55,551 bases of DNA from an uncultured Bacteroidota bacterium (GTDB lineage Bacteria > Bacteroidota > Bacteroidia > Chitinophagales > Chitinophagaceae). The stretch is from positions 1-55,551 of the forward strand of contig CAIPJS010000058.1 in assembly GCA_903865435.1 (NCBI GenBank). Direction: 5' to 3'. The position numbers were made by a program, and so were the translations under genes. Of this stretch, positions 26,165-33,588 are shown one piece after another (the stretch's first letter is position 1; each line of letters starts with the position of its first letter). Under the pieces are notes generated by a model. It saw nothing but the letters and a program-made list of their open reading frames with translations, searched no databases and was not told the origin of the DNA.

Positions 26165-26513
26165 AAACAATCTTTATATTTAAGTCAATACACAATTTAT
26201 GTTCTATCTTTGCTCCTCTTGATTGCTTCCAATCTTTAAGGAAATGTACTTCATCGCACTGAATTAGAATAGGAATGCAATTTTTCATGTAAGTTTCCCA
26301 AGATTCGTTTTCGAGGTTGGCATTTATCCTTAATCCATTAGTTACAGACAATCCTTTATACTGTACAAATTTTCCTTCTACTGGTTTAAAAAGATAATTA
26401 CACTTAAAAATATGGTCATCTTCATAATCTCCAAACTTTCTCCAACACTGAACCATCAAATCATGTGTTTCGCACTCTCCAGAAATGCGCCCTGCTACGT
26501 AGATTTTTTTCAT
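26154..26513 (-). CDS. DUF4406-like nucleoside deoxyribosyltransferase-fold protein
   Basis: 119 aa. KKIYVAGRISG at the N-terminus, then WETYMKNCIPILIQCDEVHF and [19 protein letters not shown], the layout of DUF4406 (related to nucleoside 2-deoxyribosyltransferases). The family is common in phages and may act in nucleotide salvage; substrate not known. Coupled to the following membrane protein gene. Confidence 0.7.
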   Translation of the reverse strand: MKKIYVAGRISGECETHDLMVQCWRKFGDYEDDHIFKCNYLFKPVEGKFVQYKGLSVTNGLRINANLENESWETYMKNCIPILIQCDEVHFLKDWKQSRGAKIEHKLCIDLNIKIVYEQ

Positions 26514-26578
26514 TTAAAATTATTTTTTGTTGATTAATATTCGTAGGATTGAAAAATTATAGTATTATCTTTATCATT

Positions 26579-29059
26579 TTAAAACGGAGCATCTTCCAAT
26601 ATCAAAATATCTTTTTCCTTAATAAACCTCATTCCAATTGCAACTCCCTCGCCAGTATCAACACTTCCAATCTCTATAGTCGTATCAAAGTGTTTACAGT
26701 ACTCCTCTATTCCAGAGCGAACCTTTTTCATTGAAAATTCAAAATTCTTACGTATGTTATTCCTTCTACAGTAAGACTCATATTCTACAACAAACTTCGC
26801 ATCCCCAACAGAACCCCTGTTCACTATCTCGTCGTAAAATTCAACCAAATGACCATGAGAGGATGTAAACTGCTTAACCCAACCACCTTCTGATATTTCC
26901 TTATCAATTATTTCGTAATCGCACTTTAAAAACTCGATTATGCAATCGTGAATAAAGTTATCAAACCAAGTGTACTCGTAATCATCCCAGTCTTTTGGAA
27001 ACATTTTACCGTAATACTTATCAACTCCTTTATGTTTTTTAAAAAAGTCTCCAAATTCTAAATAACGAATCCTTCTTTTAAGTCCTCCATCATAAGAAAG
27101 GTCGTATGTGTAATTTGAACTTCCTCCGATTTTTGGCATATCCTCAATGGCAACATCGTACTCGTTTATATATTTTTTGTTTACAACTGCGTTTCCTGTT
27201 ATTATATCTTTGAAAAATGATAGGTTAAATCCTTTATCCATGTCAGAAGCAACAAATATTCGCTGTTTATTCCAACTCTGCAACAAGTCCTTGCTAAGAG
27301 TCAGTTGGCTGGCTGGAACACTTTTAAAAGTAGTTGTCAAATTTAGTAATTCCCAAAATATATTTTTACCATATCCTCCGCCTTCTTTTGGATTTTCACA
27401 TTTTTCAGTTGCAATAACCATGTAACCTCTTTGGTCTCTAAACTCATGCGCATAATATCCGACGCATTGCATTAAATATTTATCAACTCCAATTGATTTG
27501 TTTAAGAAATCGTAGTACAAAGAACAAAAACCGTCGCTACCAACTGCTCTATAATCTTTTTTAATCTTGTACTCCCTATTTTTTATCTTATCCTCCCAAA
27601 TCAATCCCTGTATCTCCTGATAGCTAAGTATTTCTTCTCCTTCTTGTGTTATTTTTACATAACAATTAGTGTAAAATTTGTACGAAACTTTAGCCGAACT
27701 TGAAAGTATCAAATCCTTGTCTAATTCTTTGAACCGTTCCATACTCCACTTCCCAGAAGACTGCAAAAAAGCCTCAAAAGAATCGTACATATCCAAGGAA
27801 TCTTCCTTTAAGTACTTATGTAGAACATTAAAAAAGAACTTTTCGTCTATGTATCTAAGAATATACCCATCTATGTATACAAACTCCTGTTTTACTCTTT
27901 TAAACCCCAACTCGTCTGCAACTCTTAGAAACTCTGTTCTGGATATTTTAAATCCTCCATCTTCAAGTTCTTTCCAGAATATTCCGAACGGATAAATCTC
28001 AGAATACTTTAATTTTTCACGCTCAAGTTCTAATTTAGCTTGAAAAGAAGCATTTTCTGGCAATCCGCCATCTTTTTTCTTTGCTTCTCGCTTAATTAGA
28101 TTTTTTTCTACACTACTTTTTATTTTCCCGTACCCATTAGCGACAAGCCAATGATACATCTCCTTCCCTATCTCAGCACCAGAAAATAATAAAATACCCT
28201 TCAAACCAGATGGTGTATAAGACCTATCCTCTAAATCTGTTGTGTTTGTCCATATTTTATATATTCGTTTTTGAATATTAAATGAGGCGTCAACATCTTT
28301 TCCTTTTCTCCCTGGTTTTTTAAAATACTTATAACGAGAGTCACCCTTTAAAAGTATCCATCCTGAATCTTCTAATACATTTTCTCCTTCATCTGACCTG
28401 TTAAAGTGAGAAAATGGATTTTCATCATATATATCTAATATCGAACCAGTTTTCTCTAATTTTTCAGGCTCAAAGCACTCATTGTATGAAGAGCAAAGAT
28501 TTACAAGAGAAGCATGTTGGTCTTGAGTTAGTCCTAATATTATTCTTGGAAGAACTTCGCCATTAGCTTCCTTCAAAAGTGTATATCCTGGACTTGGGAA
28601 GCATTGCGATAGCGCACCAGTGCTTTTTATCTCAATAAAGCATACTTTCTTAACTTTTGGAGCTTCTTCTCTTTCTTTTTCCGTACACCATCTATAGGCT
28701 ATATTTTTGGATTCCTGAATATATCCTTGCGGAAGTCTCCAAAGAAGGTGAAACCCTCCACTTGGCGTTTTTTCAACACGTAATCTTTCCCATATTTCAG
28801 GGTATAATTCCCTTACTTCATCCAAAAATCCAACTTCAAATCCAGCATATTTCTTAGTATCTAAGTCTGCGCAACAAAGTCCAGATGCTCCAAGATTCAT
28901 AGCTATTCCAGTTGTCTGGAAATGCCTCATCATATTTTGTAATTCAAACTCGTTTAGCGCAGGTTGGTCTTTCCATACCATTTTGGCAGCCTTTGATTTT
29001 TCTGCCGCAGGTACAAGAAATACTCCGTCACCAATAAGTTTTTTTATTGTATCGTTCAT
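26579..29059 (-). CDS. PrimPol-helicase (AEP primase fused to SF3-like helicase)
   Basis: 826 aa. N-terminal primase-polymerase domain of the archaeo-eukaryotic primase type: metal ligands D65 and D67 in CCADLDTKK and the SGGFHLLW motif with H104. C-terminal part is a D5/SF3-like helicase: a P-loop EGGGYGKN near residue 560 and a later WNKQRIFVASDMDKG segment. Such proteins unwind DNA and make primers at the replication fork. It is transcribed toward the packaging genes, in the unit starting at the promoter 30209-30240, next to the mirror repeat array. Confidence 0.8.
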   Translation of the reverse strand: MNDTIKKLIGDGVFLVPAAEKSKAAKMVWKDQPALNEFELQNMMRHFQTTGIAMNLGASGLCCADLDTKKYAGFEVGFLDEVRELYPEIWERLRVEKTPSGGFHLLWRLPQGYIQESKNIAYRWCTEKEREEAPKVKKVCFIEIKSTGALSQCFPSPGYTLLKEANGEVLPRIILGLTQDQHASLVNLCSSYNECFEPEKLEKTGSILDIYDENPFSHFNRSDEGENVLEDSGWILLKGDSRYKYFKKPGRKGKDVDASFNIQKRIYKIWTNTTDLEDRSYTPSGLKGILLFSGAEIGKEMYHWLVANGYGKIKSSVEKNLIKREAKKKDGGLPENASFQAKLELEREKLKYSEIYPFGIFWKELEDGGFKISRTEFLRVADELGFKRVKQEFVYIDGYILRYIDEKFFFNVLHKYLKEDSLDMYDSFEAFLQSSGKWSMERFKELDKDLILSSSAKVSYKFYTNCYVKITQEGEEILSYQEIQGLIWEDKIKNREYKIKKDYRAVGSDGFCSLYYDFLNKSIGVDKYLMQCVGYYAHEFRDQRGYMVIATEKCENPKEGGGYGKNIFWELLNLTTTFKSVPASQLTLSKDLLQSWNKQRIFVASDMDKGFNLSFFKDIITGNAVVNKKYINEYDVAIEDMPKIGGSSNYTYDLSYDGGLKRRIRYLEFGDFFKKHKGVDKYYGKMFPKDWDDYEYTWFDNFIHDCIIEFLKCDYEIIDKEISEGGWVKQFTSSHGHLVEFYDEIVNRGSVGDAKFVVEYESYCRRNNIRKNFEFSMKKVRSGIEEYCKHFDTTIEIGSVDTGEGVAIGMRFIKEKDILILEDAPF

Positions 29060-29081
29060 AATATTAGGGTAAATTTCAACG

Positions 29082-29387
29082 TTAGTAGATTCTGTAGAAC
29101 TTGTATAGTCCTTCGCTTATTCTTCTACGTGAAAATTTCCTAATTTCTGAACCATCTTTTTTATTAAGTTGTCTTGCTAAGTCATTTAATCTGCAATTTA
29201 AAGCAGTTGCATGTTCAGTTTTTACCTCTACTGACATACAAGGCTCACTTAATCCATTAAATATCTCCTCCGCAATCTCGTATGGAGGTGATTTTCTACG
29301 AGGTATTTCGACGTTTTTCTCAAATTTCAATTCTTGCACAAGATATTTTTTATTTGTTATAAAAGATTTCCACACAACAGACCCCAC
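29082..29387 (-). CDS. Hypothetical protein before PrimPol
   Basis: 101 aa from a GTG at 29387; a second GTG at 29375 is equally possible and no ATG lies near. Basic C-terminus (IRKFSRRRISEGLYKFYRIY) could bind nucleic acid. No family recognised. The region just before the start is a G-rich tract (29380-29440). Confidence 0.5.
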   Translation of the reverse strand: MGSVVWKSFITNKKYLVQELKFEKNVEIPRRKSPPYEIAEEIFNGLSEPCMSVEVKTEHATALNCRLNDLARQLNKKDGSEIRKFSRRRISEGLYKFYRIY

Positions 29388-29440
29388 ACAGCCCCAGACT
29401 CACTCCCACCTCATCCAATCCTCACCCCCACCTCGCAATA
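29380..29440 (-). other. G-rich tract on the minus strand
   Basis: About 60 bases with runs of five, three, four and four G residues, in a genome that is otherwise strongly AT-rich; the plus strand is nearly free of G. A G-quadruplex with long loops is possible. It lies at the end of the zinc-ribbon gene and before the 101-aa gene. Confidence 0.4.
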
Positions 29441-29541
29441 TGGCAAACTGTCTTACATTTTTTACACTGGAACAATCCCATAAGCCAAGAAAGCATCCCT
29501 GTAATTTTTCCGCACTTTTGGCAGTATTCTGTTATTAGCAT
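29422..29541 (-). CDS. 39-aa zinc-ribbon-like protein
   Basis: 39 aa. Two CxxC pairs: EYCQKCG at residues 5-11 and QCKKCKTVC at 25-33, fitting a minimal zinc ribbon. A weak promoter-like -7 box TATGTTTG (29566-29559) lies 18 bases upstream, with TTCG at the -33 position. Such tiny zinc ribbons may bind DNA, RNA or polymerase. Confidence 0.55.
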   Translation of the reverse strand: MLITEYCQKCGKITGMLSWLMGLFQCKKCKTVCHIARWG

Positions 29542-29662
29542 GTTCCTAAATTGAAACGCAAACATACAACACTATTTTGATAAAAACGAATTTATTTTTA
29601 TGGCATTTTAATATCCATAAAAATTGGAAATTCCTATCGTTCATAATCCCCAACAGACATGG

Positions 29663-29881
29663 TTATAAATCTCTAAAGAACATATAATCAATCTTGCTGT
29701 GTTTCTTATACCTAAAAGTCCTATAACTTTTTTCCTCCTTTGCTTTTCTTACCAAGAAGTAAAGTATCAATTTAGCAGACAATTCCGTTTCTACAGGCAT
29801 AGCAGAGTTCGGATTATCAAATGATTGATACATTTTCTCTGCCAGATATTTCGTTCTATAATAGCTCTCGTTATGTATCAT
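29663..29881 (-). CDS. Small hypothetical protein
   Basis: 72 aa, basic (RTFRYKKHSKIDYMFFRDL at the end), helical. Overlaps the stop of the upstream gene by 4 bases, so it is coupled to it. No family recognised. The 121 bases between this gene and the zinc-ribbon gene hold only the weak promoter box. Confidence 0.55.
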   Translation of the reverse strand: MIHNESYYRTKYLAEKMYQSFDNPNSAMPVETELSAKLILYFLVRKAKEEKSYRTFRYKKHSKIDYMFFRDL

Positions 29882-30204
29882 TTTATCCTTTTAAATTCAG
29901 TTGTTATACCTTGAACTTTTTCCCTTTGATAGACTCTTTTTTCTCCAGTCTGCTCGGCTAAACGCTTAAGGCGTATCTGAATAGAAGCCAAGTTAATCCC
30001 ATAAGTATGGTAAACCTTGGAATCTCCTATGTTTCTAACTTCATCCCAGATTTTTGTTCCAAGTTGATGTTCTCGGCTTTTTTCGTTTCCTTTTTCAAGA
30101 GGTGTTTTCTTTCCAGATTTTCTGGTTAATACAAAGAAGTCCTGGAGTGTATCTATTATTTCAAAATCTTCCAAAGAAGGAAATTCCTTTCGTAAATCTA
30201 TCAT
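29878..30204 (-). CDS. Hypothetical protein, first gene of the leftward replication/packaging unit
   Basis: 108 aa from ATG at 30204; a longer frame would start upstream of the -7 box. Acidic N-terminus (MIDLRKEFPSLEDFEIIDTL) and a strongly basic middle and C-terminus (LKRLAEQTGEKRVYQREKV). Might be a DNA-binding regulator given its place beside the iteron array; no HTH was seen with certainty. The start lies 5 bases after the promoter box, so the mRNA may be leaderless. Confidence 0.55.
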   Translation of the reverse strand: MIDLRKEFPSLEDFEIIDTLQDFFVLTRKSGKKTPLEKGNEKSREHQLGTKIWDEVRNIGDSKVYHTYGINLASIQIRLKRLAEQTGEKRVYQREKVQGITTEFKRIK

Positions 30205-30208
30205 TTGG

Positions 30209-30240
30209 CAAATGTACAATGACAATTTCAATTTTACAAA
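30209..30240 (-). promoter_or_regulatory. Promoter of the leftward PrimPol/terminase unit
   Basis: Minus strand: TTTG (30240-30237), 20 bases, TACATTTG (30216-30209), a perfect consensus match. Faces away from the iteron array, which begins 24 bases further upstream. Confidence 0.7.
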
Positions 30241-30263
30241 TATTTGTTTTTATAATCCAAAAT

Positions 30264-30755
30264 TGTAACTAAAAGCCGATTTTTCGTAACTGCCGTTTTA
30301 CGTCTAATTGTAACCCTATACCCCGATATTGTAACTCGATTTTACATTAGAATGTAATTCTGCTTATATCGTTTTGTAACCTATCATTTAGTTGATTATC
30401 AACGTTTTATAGAATAATAGTGTAACTTGTAACTAAATCCCACAGAGTTTGTAATAAACCAAAATATAGAAAACATGATTTAGCAACTATATAGGTTATA
30501 TCGAATAACTATATAGACATAACCGAATAAAGATAGCAAATACATAATTTGTCGTTTCCAGTTTATATACAAACTTCGTGAAATAGTTACAAGTTACACT
30601 AAATTTTTATAACCAATTGATTTTCAACAAATAGTGCAGTTACATTTCCTAAAAACGGAATTACACTTAGACGTAAAATCGAGTTACACATACCGACATG
30701 GCAGTTACATTTAAACGTAAAACAATGGTTACGATTTTTGGGGGTTTTAGTTACA
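30264..30755. repeat. Mirror-symmetric TGTAAC iteron array (candidate origin)
   Basis: Eight TGTAAC-type sites on the left, at 30264, 30285 (CGTAAC), 30309, 30330, 30353 (TGTAAT), 30375, 30421 and 30428, face eight inverted sites on the right at 30586, 30593, 30639, 30660, 30683, 30704, 30728 and 30750. Steps from the centre outward are 7, 46, 21-22, 23, 21, 24 and 21-22 on both sides, all mirrored about 30509. Between sites, stretches such as GTTTTACGT and AACTCGATTTTAC are also kept. The centre has GGTTAT (30494-30499) and ATAACC (30519-30524) about the same axis. No gene lies here. Steps near two helical turns place the sites on one face of DNA. Confidence 0.8.
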
Positions 30756-30882
30756 CTAATTGGGCTATCTCCAATTTTAGTAATTTCTAAGTAATTTGAG
30801 GCCTAAAGGTGAATTTTCGGGATATATTTGGAGTGAACTCCCGTACACTCGGTGGCTCAAAAACGCGTATAATTTAATCTGC

Positions 30883-30947
30883 TATGTAATTATCTACTAT
30901 CTGTTTATATCTCTATATGTAACTACCTACTATTTGTTTATATCTCT
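30883..30947. repeat. 33-bp tandem repeat containing TGTAAY
   Basis: Two copies offset by exactly 33 bases, each TATGTAAYTAYCTACTATYT followed by GTTTATATCTCT. They carry two more TGTAAY motifs (30885 and 30918). A third TGTAAC at 31012 follows a GCGTATGTGT direct repeat. A 102-codon open frame over this stretch is low-complexity and not believed. Confidence 0.65.
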
Positions 30948-31111
30948 GTATTATAATCAATTTGCTATAGTATCCCCCCATGCATACATCATGCGTATGT
31001 GTGTGCGTATGTGTAACATGGTTGAATATCTATTGAATGCCTATTCCCGCTATTTTGCGCCCTATTCCCGACGTTTTGATTATATTTTGGTATGTTTGTA
31101 TTAATTTCAAA

Positions 31112-31136
31112 TTTTAGCCCAAATTTTGGGCTAAAA
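31112..31136. repeat. Perfect 12-bp palindrome
   Basis: TTTTAGCCCAAA, one central base, then its exact complement. Could act as a bidirectional terminator, since it has short A/T flanks, or as a protein site. Confidence 0.5.
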
Positions 31137-31144
31137 ATAGCTAT

Positions 31145-31185
31145 TTCACAAATCTACAACTAATGTTGTAGGTTTGTGAATTTTT
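31145..31185 (+). terminator. Strong hairpin with U run
   Basis: A 16-bp stem (31145-31160 / 31165-31180), loop TAAT, one U·G pair as plus-strand RNA, followed by TTTTT. Reads as a rightward intrinsic terminator, yet no gene is evident upstream of it on the plus strand; it may end a non-coding or primer RNA from the iteron region. Confidence 0.5.
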
Positions 31186-31294
31186 ACCTATGTATTTTTT
31201 CTCATTTATTAGTTATTTTATTAATACAAAATAGGCTATTAGTGGGGTATGTTGTATTAAAATTTGCCAAATATACGTTAACAATGGCTTAACA

Positions 31295-31348
31295 CTATAC
31301 AATGTATACCGACTATAACATGCGTGCCATGTGGTATACAATGTATAG
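31295..31348. promoter_or_regulatory. Paired palindromic operator-like sites
   Basis: Two exact copies of the palindrome TATACAATGTATA (31296-31308 and 31335-31347), flanked so that the outer 16-mers form an inverted repeat (CTATACAATGTATACC and GGTATACAATGTATAG). Between them ACATG and CATGT form a further inverted repeat. Looks like a double operator or a recombination/partition site; binding protein unknown. Confidence 0.5.
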
Positions 31349-31389
31349 CAGCTATCAATTGTATATGTCACGTTTAGTTAAATTAAAAT

Positions 31390-32070
31390 AAAACGAAAAG
31401 TGACAGGCAATTTCCCACCCCAACAAAAACCCCACAAAAATATAATTCCATACTGTTTTATAACAAAAATAATAGAATTATTATACTCATATCAAATTAA
31501 AAACAATTGAGCAATTTCGGAGATATATTAATATGTAGTGGAATTAGAAATTATATTATTCTGGATATTGTGAAATAATATGATATGTTTGAAATTAGTA
31601 TGTAATTTTAGTTGCTTCTAACAATCCAAAAAATTAGGAATAGTCGGGGAAAATGGAATTAGTCTATATGATAGGAATTAGGATATTTAGAATTAGTACT
31701 ATATTAGAATTGTATGATATAGTAGTTCCAATGCTATTAACTATTGTGTTATATTAAAAATTAAACTAATCGGGAGGGGTATTTCGGGAATTTTGGCAGG
31801 AACTAAAAATTGCCGATAGTGTTTCCTGCGATTTTTAGCCATAAATTAGCGGGTGTTAAATGGTTAGGTATCTATGTATGCAGGCATCGGAGATAATCGA
31901 AATTTGGGGATATTACAATTTTAGAGATATGGCCTGTATATACGGAAATTAATTAGGAGATATTTTTAATTTGGCATAGATGATAATATGTTCTTTTGAA
32001 AATGTTTGTTGTTTGGAGGGTGTGCCAGATGGAAATATATTTTAATTTTTGTAATATGTAGAAGGAAAAT
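31390..32070. other. AT-rich stretch without recognisable genes
   Basis: No credible gene on either strand. Short direct repeats of GGAATTAG-type sequence appear between about 31540 and 31720. No further structure could be supported. Confidence 0.5.
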
Positions 32071-32071
32071 A

Positions 32072-32093
32072 AAACCCTAAATTAATAGGGTTT
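32072..32093 (-). terminator. Terminator of cassette a
   Basis: Stem AAACCCT / AGGGTTT; on the minus strand followed by TATTTTCC. Ends the small gene 32102-32353. Confidence 0.6.
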
Positions 32094-32101
32094 GTAATAT
32101 A

Positions 32102-32353
32102 TTATTTAGATAATAACTCGCATGTTTTTGCGAACCATATGGTAAATGATTCATTCACGTCGTCCCAATCCAAACCACCACCAAACGAATGAGTGTTAGC
32201 CATGCCAGTGTTAGTAATTGATATTATAACACTTTCGTATTTTTCACTATATTCTAAAAAATTAGATATAGCAGAATTTTTGTCAAATGTTGCCATTACC
32301 CTATTTACGTCCGTTCCTGTTGTAGCTACAACTGTTATTAATAAATTATTCAT
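32102..32353 (-). CDS. Cassette a small protein (83 aa)
   Basis: 83 aa from ATG at 32353, the first ATG after the 5' hairpin; an upstream in-frame ATG overlaps the promoter box and is rejected. N-terminus MNNLLITVVATTGTDVNRVM is beta-strand-like; the rest contains SVIISITNTGMANTHSFGGG and a Trp/Asp segment. Looks like a small compact alpha/beta protein, and the pattern is not unlike a stress- or sensor-type fold, but no family is recognised. Confidence 0.6.
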   Translation of the reverse strand: MNNLLITVVATTGTDVNRVMATFDKNSAISNFLEYSEKYESVIISITNTGMANTHSFGGGLDWDDVNESFTIWFAKTCELLSK

Positions 32354-32360
32354 AATATTT

Positions 32361-32418
32361 GCTATTCGATTAGACCAATAGCACAACAAATGTACAGCAT
32401 AGAAACGACATAGACAAA
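32361..32418 (-). promoter_or_regulatory. Cassette a promoter and 5' hairpin
   Basis: TTTG (32418-32415), 20 bases, TACATTTG (32394-32387). The predicted transcript starts about 5 bases later at the base of a hairpin with 6-bp stem GCUAUU / AAUAGC (32382-32361) and the 10-base loop GGUCUAAUCG. The ATG follows 8 bases later. Confidence 0.65.
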
Positions 32419-32476
32419 TTAACGGGTGTTAAAATAAAGTTAATGTAGGAATGTTTAATATGTCGGAGCATAAAAA

Positions 32477-32496
32477 ATCCCCGAATTAACGGGGAT
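32477..32496 (-). terminator. Terminator of cassette b
   Basis: Stem ATCCCCG / CGGGGAT followed on the minus strand by TTTTTT. Part of a 44-base sequence (32467-32510) repeated exactly at 33676-33719. Confidence 0.7.
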
Positions 32497-32503
32497 AAAT
32501 GTA

Positions 32504-32755
32504 TTAATAATTTGTTGTACCTTCCCAACTATTCCAGTCATATGGATTAATACCAGATTGAAATAATTTTAATCCAGAGATTATTTTAAATTCGGAAAAT
32601 TTGTTATCTGGGAATATATCGTTTAAATCGTATTTTAAATAATACGTTTCAGGTTTTTCACCGTCAGAAGGTTCCCAACCGTTAACTATTTTGTTATTTG
32701 ATTTGCGAACAGCAAACCATTCATATTTTTTGTTTACATTAAATCGTTTTTTCAT
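32504..32755 (-). CDS. Cassette b small protein (83 aa)
   Basis: 83 aa, basic N-terminus (MKKRFNVNKKYEWFAVRKSN), aromatic-rich, soluble, ending NPYDWNSWEGTTNY. No family recognised. Own promoter, 5' hairpin and terminator. Confidence 0.6.
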   Translation of the reverse strand: MKKRFNVNKKYEWFAVRKSNNKIVNGWEPSDGEKPETYYLKYDLNDIFPDNKFSEFKIISGLKLFQSGINPYDWNSWEGTTNY

Positions 32756-32763
32756 ATAATAGT

Positions 32764-32821
32764 AGCACTCGATTAGACCAGCACCGATACAAAATTAGTG
32801 ATTATTTTTGTAAATAGGAAA
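32764..32821 (-). promoter_or_regulatory. Cassette b promoter and 5' hairpin
   Basis: TTTC (32821-32818), 20 bases, TAATTTTG (32797-32790). Hairpin GGUGCU / AGUGCU with the same GGUCUAAUCG loop (32785-32764). Three of its pairs are G·U in the minus-strand RNA and would be A/C mismatches in the other strand, which supports an RNA element. Confidence 0.6.
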
Positions 32822-32880
32822 CGTACAGGTGTTATTGTTTTGTTAATGTAGAAAATTATTATATGTCCGAGCAAAATAAA

Positions 32881-32899
32881 ACCCGCCAAAATAGCGGGT
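32881..32899 (-). terminator. Terminator of cassette c
   Basis: Stem ACCCGC / GCGGGT; minus-strand RNA continues with a U-rich tract (TTTATTTTG). Confidence 0.6.
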
Positions 32900-32906
32900 G
32901 TTAAAA

Positions 32907-33296
32907 CTACGGTTGAATAGTCAAACTACCTTCGTTAATTCCATCAATGATTTTTTGTGTTATCATGGATGTTTTTTCATTACCATTATCTGCGGAAAAA
33001 ATAGGGTTAATTAGTTTGTTTTTGTACATCGCAGGTAATGTACACATAGTCCAAATTTTACCAGTTTTTTCCGATTTAATACGCATACCAATATAAAAAT
33101 GTTCGGGTGTGAAAATATCTCGGCAAATTTTCATATCTGTTGCCATTGTTGTAATGTTTGAAATATGACCTGCGCCAACATTACCAACGGGATATTTATT
33201 TAATGCATCTATTAAAATAGATAGTTGATACTCATCCAATTGTATTTTAAACGTTTGAATTTTTGTTGATTTGTCAACAGTTTTAAATATTTGCAT
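32907..33296 (-). CDS. Cassette c protein (129 aa)
   Basis: 129 aa from ATG at 33296. A GTG start at 33317 would lie inside the 5' hairpin and is less likely. Starts MQIFKTVDKSTKIQTFKIQL, then DEYQLSILIDALNKYPVGN; the C-terminal part has GMRIKSEKTGKIWTMCTL. Soluble alpha/beta protein, no family recognised. Largest of the cassette proteins. Confidence 0.6.
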   Translation of the reverse strand: MQIFKTVDKSTKIQTFKIQLDEYQLSILIDALNKYPVGNVGAGHISNITTMATDMKICRDIFTPEHFYIGMRIKSEKTGKIWTMCTLPAMYKNKLINPIFSADNGNEKTSMITQKIIDGINEGSLTIQP

Positions 33297-33311
33297 ATAT
33301 GTATTTTTTAC

Positions 33312-33363
33312 CGCCACTACCTGTGGCGCAACAAATGTACAACAATAATTTTAGAATAGGAAA
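33312..33363 (-). promoter_or_regulatory. Cassette c promoter and 5' hairpin
   Basis: TTTC (33363-33360), 20 bases, TACATTTG (33339-33332). Perfect 6-bp hairpin CGCCAC / GUGGCG at 33328-33312 with loop AGGUA. Same place as the others but without the conserved loop: the exception in the family. Confidence 0.6.
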
Positions 33364-33420
33364 TGTACAGGTGTTAAAATAAAGTTAATGTAGAAAAATG
33401 TAATGTGTCGGAGGATAAAA

Positions 33421-33443
33421 AAACCCGCAAAATTAGCGGGTTT
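33421..33443 (-). terminator. Terminator of cassette d
   Basis: Stem AAACCCGC / GCGGGTTT (8 bp), followed on the minus strand by a T-rich run. Confidence 0.65.
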
Positions 33444-33452
33444 TATCGTGTA

Positions 33453-33581
33453 TTAAAAATATCTCGGCTGGCGTGTATAATATGTGCCAAATTGAATGGC
33501 TAATTTTTTAGCCTGTTTAATAGTTGAGCAAATTGCCAAAATATTAAAATCTACATCCAATATTACTGCTGCTATTTTCAT
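33453..33581 (-). CDS. Cassette d micro-protein (42 aa)
   Basis: 42 aa. Starts MKIAAVILDVDFNILAICST, then a basic, aromatic C-terminus (TYYTRQPRYF). Supported mainly by the cassette layout: promoter, 5' hairpin and terminator lie at the same distances as in the neighbours. Confidence 0.55.
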   Translation of the reverse strand: MKIAAVILDVDFNILAICSTIKQAKKLAIQFGTYYTRQPRYF

Positions 33582-33588
33582 AATATAT

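Noticed and set aside
30264..30755. CRISPR array or tandem direct repeats
   Set aside because: Sites are 6 bases long, switch orientation at the centre and have no uniform spacers.
30796..31104. 102-codon open frame on the plus strand downstream of the mirror array
   Set aside because: It is made largely of the 33-bp tandem repeat and AT-rich low-complexity sequence, has no start signal of the kind used by the other genes, and shows no protein-like pattern.
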